Shown piece after piece: positions 5,252 to 10,417 of a stretch of DNA of 10,417 nt (positions are counted from its first letter, which is position 1; the number at the start of each line of letters is the position of its first letter). The translations under genes and the position numbers were made by a program. The stretch covers positions 1-10,417 of the forward strand of contig JAOUFP010000057.1 in the NCBI GenBank assembly GCA_029858145.1. The letters run 5' to 3'. This stretch comes from Nitrospirota bacterium. Its GTDB lineage: Bacteria > Nitrospirota > Thermodesulfovibrionia > Thermodesulfovibrionales > UBA6898. Under the pieces are notes generated by a model. It saw only the letters and a program-made list of their open reading frames with translations. It searched no databases and was not told the DNA's origin.

Positions 5252-7004
5252 GATCTCCTCCATTTTTGGTGTTATCAAATTGCGCAACATCGACAATCCG
5301 TCCTTCGAAAAGTTCCAGGGCTTCCTTTACAAGCGGCTCATTGAGCACCTTTTCCTTCAGGTCTTTCCTGCGCGGACTTTTCTTCTGCGATGTTGCAAGT
5401 TTTATTCTGAGCTTATTCCCGTACTCACCGGAGACAATGCCTTCCAGTGACTTGAGATTTTTCTTTATCGCGTCTTCGAATACCGCATTGCCTCCGTTCA
5501 GGGTGAGCAGCAGTTCGCTTTCCTTTAATTCGACAGTCGCCTGGGAGATTTTTGAAGCAAGCGGGGCGTCAATCTTTTCGAGTGTCTTTGCCCATGCAGA
5601 TGCGATATCCGCGCCGGCAGAGGCTGCCGGCGCGCCTGAGGGTTCATCAGCAGATTCAATGCTCTCCTCTTCATAGGAGGAATTTTCGGAAAGGGGTCCT
5701 TTGGGTTTCTCCAGCATTATTTCATTAACCGGCTCATCAGAGGCGTAAGACATCTCCGGTTCCGCAGTCGCTGTTCTTTCTGTTTCCGGTGATTCCTTCT
5801 GAGCAACAGGAGCTGTTTTTACAGGGGGCGTATTGACGGAAATCCCTTCATCCGCTGAACCCCGGACCTGCCTGCTGAAATAATCTATATTTTCGATCAC
5901 TTCCTTCAACGGCTTCATGGAACTCAGGAAACTGGCCTTTATGAGCGCCATTTCGAGCGCGAGTCTCGGAGAAGACGAGTTCCTGACATCGGCTTCAGCC
6001 TTCATCAGCTCAGAGAGCATGAGAGTGAGCTGATCTTCAGAGGATGCAGAGATGATATCTTTTACCACCGCTATCTCGTCGCTGCTCAGGTCAAGAGCGT
6101 CTTCAGGCTTCTGCACGACGCTTGCCACCAGCAGGTCCCGGAAGAACTGCACCAGCTCCTTTGTGAACGATCTGAAGTCAGTCCCCTTTTCTGAAAGGAG
6201 ATTGACGGCATCAATTAAAGCAACCCTGTTGCCTTCGATCAATGCCCGCGATACACCGGAAAGAATGCCGAAATCAGCCATGCCGAGAAGGCTCTGGACG
6301 TTCTCCTCGGTTATCTCGGAAGAAAATGAAGAAAGCTGGTCAAGTATGGTCAGGGAGTCCCGCACGCTGCCGTCTGCCGCCTTTGCGACAAGGCTGAGCG
6401 CGGGGGATGATATGCGAATTCCCTCGGCATCCGAGATCTGAACAAGCCTCGTCTTTATCATGCTGGCCGATATTCTTCTGAACGGCATGTGCTGACAGCG
6501 GGAAAGCACCGTGGCCGGGATCTTCTTCATCTCGGTCGTTGCGAGAACGAAAATGACATGGGATGGGGGCTCCTCAAGGGTTTTCAGGAGCGCGTTGAAC
6601 GCGGAGGTCGAAAGCATATGCACTTCGTCGATGATGTAGACCTTGTACTTTCCGCCGGAAGGAGCGTATTTGACCCGCTCCCTGAGGTCCCGGATGTCGT
6701 CAACACTGTTGTTTGAGGCGCCGTCGATCTCTGTCACATCAACCGACGAACCATCGGTTATCCCAACGCATGACTCGCAGGCCCCGCAGGGCGAAGGAGC
6801 AGGCCCGGTCTTGCAGTTGAGCGCTTTGGCGAGTATCCTGGCTGTCGTTGTCTTGCCTACTCCCCTCGGTCCGGAGAATATGTAGGCGTGAGAAATCCTG
6901 GACTGGGAAATGGCGTTCTTGAGGATATTCATTATCGGTTCCTGGCCGATAAGATCGTCAAATCCCTGCGGTCTCCATTTTCTTGCTAATACGAGGTAGC
7001 TCAT
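5244..7004 (-). CDS. dnaX: DNA polymerase III subunit gamma/tau, clamp loader ATPase (586 aa)
   Basis: DnaX is the AAA+ motor of the DNA polymerase III clamp loader, which opens the sliding clamp and places it on primed DNA. The N-terminus MSYLVLARKWRPQGFDDLIGQ is canonical. Walker A is GPRGVGKT (residues 45-52), the zinc ligands are C64, C73, C76 and C79, and Walker B is VYIIDEVH (122-129). Sensor 1 lies in LATTEMKKIP (154-163) and the arginine finger in SRC (168-170). The clamp-loader collar follows to about residue 360. After it come an acidic, Pro/Ser/Glu-rich linker (about 390-465) and a tau-like C-terminal domain (about 470-575). I see no clear A-AAA-AAG slippery site, so a short gamma form is not predicted. 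No Shine-Dalgarno sequence precedes the ATG, and a repeat element sits in the leader. The last 8 bases overlap ybaB. Confidence 0.97.
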   Translation of the reverse strand: MSYLVLARKWRPQGFDDLIGQEPIMNILKNAISQSRISHAYIFSGPRGVGKTTTARILAKALNCKTGPAPSPCGACESCVGITDGSSVDVTEIDGASNNSVDDIRDLRERVKYAPSGGKYKVYIIDEVHMLSTSAFNALLKTLEEPPSHVIFVLATTEMKKIPATVLSRCQHMPFRRISASMIKTRLVQISDAEGIRISSPALSLVAKAADGSVRDSLTILDQLSSFSSEITEENVQSLLGMADFGILSGVSRALIEGNRVALIDAVNLLSEKGTDFRSFTKELVQFFRDLLVASVVQKPEDALDLSSDEIAVVKDIISASSEDQLTLMLSELMKAEADVRNSSSPRLALEMALIKASFLSSMKPLKEVIENIDYFSRQVRGSADEGISVNTPPVKTAPVAQKESPETERTATAEPEMSYASDEPVNEIMLEKPKGPLSENSSYEEESIESADEPSGAPAASAGADIASAWAKTLEKIDAPLASKISQATVELKESELLLTLNGGNAVFEDAIKKNLKSLEGIVSGEYGNKLRIKLATSQKKSPRRKDLKEKVLNEPLVKEALELFEGRIVDVAQFDNTKNGGDHV

Positions 7005-7029
7005 AATTCAGTCACGAGTCATCGATAAT

Positions 7030-7098
7030 GAGTAACGAGTGATAAGCAAAACAATAATCTTGTCGCCAGCCTTACGATGAGCTGATCACTGGTTACTG
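7030..7098. repeat. 69-base inverted repeat in the dnaX leader
   Basis: GAGTAACGAGTGATAAGC (7030-7047) and GCTGATCACTGGTTACTG (7081-7098) are inverted copies of each other with 15 of 18 positions matching, separated by 33 bases. A further degenerate relative, CACGAGTCAT (7013-7022), matches AACGAGTGAT (7034-7043) in direct orientation and reaches almost to the dnaX start. The stretch between SRP RNA and dnaX therefore appears to be built from one short repeat family, and in RNA it would fold into a hairpin. Confidence 0.5.
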
Positions 7099-7119
7099 TG
7101 TGCTGTTCACCGTCTTTTT

Positions 7120-7230
7120 GCAGCCCGGGAACGACTTGCTACGGCACACAGACATAATGCTTATCGCTGCTTCCTTCCGGACCTGACGAAGTTCACACCT
7201 GCCTGTTGCGCAGGGCCGTTCCCAGACTGC
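7120..7230 (-). ncRNA. ffs: Signal recognition particle RNA, small bacterial (4.5S) type
   Basis: The - strand contains the SRP hallmark GTCAGGTCCGGAAGGAAGCA, which forms the tetraloop and the symmetric and asymmetric internal loops that bind Ffh. The two ends pair: GCAGTCTGGGAACG (from 7230) with CGTTCCCGGGCTGC (ending at 7120), two pairs being G-U. The length of about 111 bases fits the Alu-less 4.5S type. With Ffh this RNA targets membrane and secreted proteins to the FtsY receptor. It lies upstream of dnaX on the same strand, as in Bacillus subtilis. The flanks continue the helix for about 18 more bases (TTCAC...CTGC), so the exact mature ends are uncertain by several bases. Confidence 0.93.
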
Positions 7231-7261
7231 AAAAAAACCGTGAATAACGAAAAAGTCTTAT

Positions 7262-7679
7262 TTGAATAAAAAGGACATTATTCACATCCCGTACAGTGGT
7301 AAGTATTTTAGCATATCTTTCTTTTATTTTGTGGCGGTCGCGGGCATCTCCGGCGCTATGCTCCGGCAACCTGTCGCCGGCCGAAATCAGGCTGCCTGTC
7401 CCGGACAAATCCGCTGCCGACGGGTCTTCAGGGAAAGTGCCTTTTTGAACTCCGCTTTGCCTGTTTCAGTTGTTTCCGGTGACGAGTGCGGGTCTTCCGG
7501 CCCTGGTATTTATTACGCGATAATATGTCAACTCACTGGGGAATGAAGTTAAGGAAGAAGGTGATGCAAATTTTTGCGAGAACGCAACCCATTACCAATA
7601 GAATTCAGAGGGCTTTTCTGCCAAGGTCTGTCACCTGCAAAAAGTGCAGAAGAAACGCCGGGAAACCGGACGCCCATGA
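7262..7679 (+). pseudogene. Possible decayed coding region of a small exported protein
   Basis: Protein-like pieces alternate between two + frames. The frame from 7262 gives a hydrophobic, signal-like start (KYFSISFFYFVAVAGISGA). The +1 frame then gives CSGNLSPAEIRLPVPDKSA and GSSGKVPF, stopping at 7446. The first frame resumes with VVSGDECGSSGPGIYYAIIC and QLTGE up to the stop at 7544-7546. The +1 frame then gives GNEVKEEGDANFCENATHYQ, a TAG stop, NSEGFSAKVCHLQKV and a final TGA at 7677. Each piece has ordinary protein composition where the competing frames are rich in Cys and Arg. Joined, they would make a small secreted protein or lipoprotein with about three frameshifts and one nonsense codon. 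No ribosome binding site is evident. I do not recognise the family, and the region may simply be non-coding. Confidence 0.28.
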
Positions 7680-7748
7680 AAGCGATCGAAAGTATCAGTC
7701 TTTCGTGCTGAAAATAACATTCTACGGGGAGATGTGTTATCTGATCAT

Positions 7749-7763
7749 CAGGCGGGCCGCCTG
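7749..7763. other. Short GC-rich perfect palindrome
   Basis: CAGGCGG (7749-7755), one central G, then CCGCCTG (7757-7763). As RNA it folds to a 6-bp stem with a 3-base loop. It lies 28 bases past the end of the zinc-ribbon gene on the - strand and could be its terminator stem, but no T-run follows on either strand. Confidence 0.35.
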
Positions 7764-7791
7764 TCAGCCCTGAAGCCTTCTTACGTTCTGT

Positions 7792-7935
7792 TTACCTGAT
7801 CCAGTCAAGTTTTCCGCAGTGCTTGCAGATATTGACATTATGCCCGGACATTTTGCTGACAATTCTGGCATTATATTTATGCTTGTTGAGTCTGCACATG
7901 AGACCGTGAATAATGCTCCTGAAATGCTGTTTCAT
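7792..7935 (-). CDS. Small zinc-ribbon-like protein (47 aa)
   Basis: The protein starts MKQHFRSIIHGLMCRLNKHK and ends HNVNICKHCGKLDWIR. The C-terminal C-K-H-C-G-K is one half of a zinc ribbon, and Cys14 with His19 or His33 could supply the other ligands, so a single compact zinc site is likely. The frame continues upstream to an ATG at 7980, but AAGGAGG lies 8 bases before the ATG at 7935 and decides the start. Very short proteins of this type are common and mostly uncharacterised; binding to nucleic acid or a protein partner is possible but not shown. It stands alone, with only non-coding or decayed sequence on both sides. Confidence 0.7.
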   Translation of the reverse strand: MKQHFRSIIHGLMCRLNKHKYNARIVSKMSGHNVNICKHCGKLDWIR

Positions 7936-8183
7936 TTTTTTCGCCTCCTTTTTCTCATCAATCCCGGGAAAATTTTGCATCCTTCTGTGCGGCTGTCCTT
8001 TCCATGTTGGACCCGCTGCGCTCCATCACCTTCCCATAAAGGGGTGAACTTTTATATCAGAGGAAATCCGCGCAAGTCAACTTCAAATTCAGATCATCAT
8101 GCGACCCCGCAATCCCATGTTTACCTTATAAGGGGCCGTAAAGGAAAGATGATCTAAACCAACAGCATTAGATTAGGACCTGC

Positions 8184-8209
8184 AGCCTCTGCGGAATCCG
8201 CCGCAGGCT
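8184..8209 (-). terminator. Possible terminator stem after the permease pair
   Basis: AGCC plus TGCGG (8184-8194, with a two-base TC bulge) pairs with CCGCA plus GGCT (8201-8209), giving nine pairs around the loop AATCCG. It lies six bases beyond the - strand stop at 8215. The - strand has no T-run after the stem, while the + strand is followed by TGTTATTA. It may therefore act weakly, or in the other direction. I see no gene in the rest of 7936-8214. Confidence 0.4.
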
Positions 8210-8214
8210 TGTTA

Positions 8215-9381
8215 TTACCCTGCCCTCAGCGCCTCCACGATATTCATCCTTGCGGCCCTGACTGCCGGAAGCACTCCGCCGACAAGTCCCATGATAAGGG
8301 AGAAGAGGAGCGCTTTATAGACGATTTCAAAGGTGAGCGCGAAGGAAAAGGCAAGTTCTGAAAAGGTCTGGAAATTCAGCGTCGATATGGTAAATAGCTG
8401 GAGGAAGGAAGCAAAGAAGAGGCCGATGCAGCCTCCGGTGAAGCCCAGGAGCAGGGCCTCGATGATGAAGGAGTAGAGGATATTGCGCCTCTGGAAGCCG
8501 AGGGCCCGCAGGGTCCCTATTTCAGATGTGCGGTTTGAGACCGACGCGTACATGGTGATCATCGCGCCGATGACCGCGCCGATAGAGAAGATGAGCGTGA
8601 GAGACATCCCGAGTATCCTGAGAAATTTCGCCATCATTTCCGACTGGTCCGCGTAATATTTCGTTTCCCTTTTTGCCTCAAGGGTCAGGCGGGGATCGTT
8701 CTCTATGCGGGCCTTGACGTTTTCGAACCCTGAAGAGTCCCGCAGTCCGAATATAATGGATGAATAAACAGGCCGCCGGAAGGCCTGCATGAGCTGATCG
8801 ACGTCTCCCCATATCTCTGAGTTGAAGCCGGTATTGCCGGCATCGAAGATCCCGACCACCGTCCAGTCACGCATGCTGAAGCGGAGTTTTTCGCCCAGGC
8901 CGCCGCCAAGGAATCTTTTCGCGATGCTCATGCCCGCCATCAGTTCCGATGAGCCGGGTCTCGGCAGGCGTCCCTTCACCAGCCCGACCTGCGGCCTGAG
9001 GCGAAGCGAGTTATTGGTGATCCCCCTGATGACGACCTGTCCGGGCTTGTTGGTTCCGCGTTTCTGCAGGTTGATCAGGACGACGAGCTCTTTGGAGATA
9101 AGTTTCCGGCCGTCCGGTCCCGCGGCGATTTCAGGCTGCGTTTCCACGATCGACGCGGGAAAGCGATCGATGCCGCTCTGCACTTCAGAACCGGCGCCTT
9201 TCCGGATCACCACGACATTGTTATATGAACCGGTTTCCACGAGCGTTTTCCTGAGGCCTTCCGAGAGCATAAGGATAGAGGCAAAGACAAAGACCACCAG
9301 CGCCATGCCCGAGGCGGTCAGGACTGTGGTCAGGCGCCGTGTCCAGAGGTTGCGGAAGCTGTATGACAGGGGGATTTTCAT
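8215..9381 (-). CDS. FtsX/MacB-family ABC transporter permease (388 aa)
   Basis: Inner-membrane permease of the MacB/LolE/FtsX class, which couples cytoplasmic ATP hydrolysis to movements of a periplasmic domain rather than to passage through a membrane channel. It has a basic N-terminus (SYSFRNLWTRR), a first membrane helix at about residues 18-40, a periplasmic core domain of about 210 residues, and three C-terminal membrane helices (about 260-285, 305-335, 355-375). The cytoplasmic motif SEIGTLRALGFQRRNI between helices 2 and 3 is the coupling element for the ATPase, and the end PAVRAARMNIVEALRAG is typical. The ATG directly follows the TAG of the upstream permease with no base between, so translation is coupled; AGGAAG lies inside the upstream gene. 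The substrate is unknown; lipoproteins, lipids, peptides and drugs are all handled by relatives. No ATP-binding gene is in the window. Confidence 0.93.
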   Translation of the reverse strand: MKIPLSYSFRNLWTRRLTTVLTASGMALVVFVFASILMLSEGLRKTLVETGSYNNVVVIRKGAGSEVQSGIDRFPASIVETQPEIAAGPDGRKLISKELVVLINLQKRGTNKPGQVVIRGITNNSLRLRPQVGLVKGRLPRPGSSELMAGMSIAKRFLGGGLGEKLRFSMRDWTVVGIFDAGNTGFNSEIWGDVDQLMQAFRRPVYSSIIFGLRDSSGFENVKARIENDPRLTLEAKRETKYYADQSEMMAKFLRILGMSLTLIFSIGAVIGAMITMYASVSNRTSEIGTLRALGFQRRNILYSFIIEALLLGFTGGCIGLFFASFLQLFTISTLNFQTFSELAFSFALTFEIVYKALLFSLIMGLVGGVLPAVRAARMNIVEALRAG

Positions 9382-10417
9382 CTAGGTGATCTTCCTGAGC
9401 CCGTCCGCGATGCCGATATTCACTGAGCGGCAGGTCGGAATCACTGCGGCGACGACCGCGACGATGACAGAAGCGGCGACATCGAGATACAGAGTCTCTG
9501 TCGAGACGTGAAAGATCGGGAGATACGCGCTCATCGCGTCGCCAAAGGCCTTCGCGGCAGGAAAGGTCGCGATGATTCCAAGCGCGCATCCGGTCATGGT
9601 GATGAAGAATGATTCTCCGAAGATAAGGCCGGCGATGTGCCATTTTCCGAAGCCGAGTGTTTTAAATACCGCGTACTCTCCGGTCCGCTCCCTCGCGGAC
9701 ATCGCCATGGTATTCGCCACGACCGCCATGATAATGATGATCACCACAAACGAAACGAGCTGAATCGCTATGACGATCGCCTCGGTCATCGAGACAAAAC
9801 CCATCTGGAACGCCTTTTCTGTCTCCGTCAATGTCTCGGTGATCGAGTTTTTGAAGGAGGCGTCTATGGCGGCGGCCACTTCGGCAGCCTGATTGGGGTC
9901 TTTCAGCCCCACAATAAAAAATCCTATCTGGTCAGCCCTCCGGGGAGAAATCTTCTTCATGGATTCGTTGAGATACTCCCAGTTGAAGAAGAACTGGGTT
10001 TCATCCGTGGTGGAATATTTCCCTTTATAGATACCCCGAAGCACGAATTCCCAGTTTCCGGGAAAGATGGTCCCCCGGAGCGTAATGACATCTCCGATCT
10101 TCCAGCCGAATCTCTCCACGACCTTCCGGCCAGCCACACATCCCCTGCGGTCGATGATAAACGCCTTTTCCTCTTCGGGACTGATTACAAACTCGGGATA
10201 GAGTGCAAGATAGGTCTTCGGGTCTACGGCGAAGTTCGGGAAAAAGTTCTTTTCCTCGATATAGATGCCTCCGAACCAGTTTCCCCATGAGACGGTCTGG
10301 ACCCCTTCCATCTGGCGTATTTTTTCCCGGTAAGAGGAGGGGAGCGAAAATACCAGGGAGATAGCGTTCCTCGTGATGAGCCTGCTTGCAGATGATGCCT
10401 CGACCCCTGCATACCAG
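9382..10417 (-). CDS. FtsX/MacB-family ABC transporter permease, N-terminus outside window
   Basis: This is the second permease of the pair. The frame stays open to the right edge; the sequence upstream of the internal Met at 10311 reads WYAGVEASSASRLITRNAIS, which is typical of this family just after the first membrane helix. The true start and first helix are therefore missing, and 344 residues are visible. The visible part is a MacB-type periplasmic core (FPNFAVDPKTYLALYPEF, GRKVVERFGWKIGDVI, WEFVLRGIYKG), then three membrane helices with the cytoplasmic motif TGEYAVFKTLGFGKWHI. The two permeases share architecture but only modest sequence, as in a LolC/LolE-like heterodimer. The ATPase gene, if in this operon, should lie further right. 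Its TAG abuts the ATG of the downstream permease. Confidence 0.92.
   Translation of the reverse strand, partial: WYAGVEASSASRLITRNAISLVFSLPSSYREKIRQMEGVQTVSWGNWFGGIYIEEKNFFPNFAVDPKTYLALYPEFVISPEEEKAFIIDRRGCVAGRKVVERFGWKIGDVITLRGTIFPGNWEFVLRGIYKGKYSTTDETQFFFNWEYLNESMKKISPRRADQIGFFIVGLKDPNQAAEVAAAIDASFKNSITETLTETEKAFQMGFVSMTEAIVIAIQLVSFVVIIIIMAVVANTMAMSARERTGEYAVFKTLGFGKWHIAGLIFGESFFITMTGCALGIIATFPAAKAFGDAMSAYLPIFHVSTETLYLDVAASVIVAVVAAVIPTCRSVNIGIADGLRKIT

Noticed and set aside
4910..5296. Longer YbaB starting at 5296 (128 aa)
   Set aside because: The extra 15 residues overlap dnaX, and AGGAG 5 bases before the ATG at 5251 plus the family's normal N-terminus support the shorter form.
5244..7004. 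Programmed frameshift in dnaX to make gamma
   Set aside because: No canonical A-AAA-AAG heptamer in frame was seen; AAG AAA AAT near the 3' end is not a proper slippery site and lies too late in the gene.
7525..7773. Small Cys-containing protein on the + strand (CKKC motif)
   Set aside because: A weak AAGGAAGAAGGTG precedes an internal ATG at 7564, but the competing +1 frame looks more protein-like and the reading frame includes the palindrome at 7749-7763.
7819..8157. 112-codon open frame on the + strand
   Set aside because: It is antisense to the zinc-ribbon gene, which has a strong ribosome binding site; the rest has non-coding composition.

Overview
The window looks like chromosomal DNA from a Gram-negative bacterium of intermediate base composition. 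Two small proteins carry lipobox signal peptides, and two MacB/LolE-type permeases imply a periplasm. The DnaX/YbaB/RecR block and the stand-alone H-NOX sensor would fit an anaerobic or microaerophilic lineage such as Nitrospirota or Desulfobacterota. That placement is an impression from protein style, not a result.

Left part (1-2779). The + strand opens with the lysine-rich C-terminal tail of a truncated gene (stop at 66-68), followed by a small lipoprotein of unknown function (350-856). The 315-base gap after it holds a 106-base foldable element (1002-1107) and a hairpin with T-runs on both strands (1108-1173), which overlaps the stop codon of the next gene. On the - strand, a single-pass membrane protein of unknown function (2368-1718) lies 21 bases ahead of a stand-alone H-NOX heme nitric-oxide sensor (1696-1172) with a strong ribosome binding site. 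They look like a two-gene operon. No kinase, cyclase or chemoreceptor partner is visible, so the unknown membrane protein is the only local candidate for a signalling partner. Positions 2369-2779 hold no convincing gene.

Middle (2780-4227). A - strand pair encodes a small TPR-like lipoprotein (3613-3329) and a flavodoxin-type FMN protein (3256-2780). Two copies of a 22-base palindromic repeat sit here, one between the genes and one inside the 3' end of the lipoprotein gene. A divergent + strand gene (3766-4227) encodes an exported protein with a Cys/His-rich 'YHYH'-like motif and a C-terminal membrane anchor. Its only good promoter places the transcript start at the start codon.

Housekeeping block (4231-7230, all - strand). 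The order is SRP RNA, dnaX, ybaB, recR, the same as scr-dnaX-yaaK-recR of Bacillus subtilis. dnaX and ybaB overlap by 8 bases. recR is broken by a one-base deletion in the zinc-finger region. A 69-base inverted repeat lies between the SRP RNA and dnaX, and dnaX has no visible Shine-Dalgarno sequence.

Right part (7231-10417). Positions 7231-7791 appear to hold only a decayed coding region and a short palindrome. A 47-residue zinc-ribbon protein follows (7935-7792). The window closes with two directly abutting - strand FtsX/MacB-type permease genes (9381-8215, and 9382 to the right edge). Their ATP-binding subunit is not in the window.
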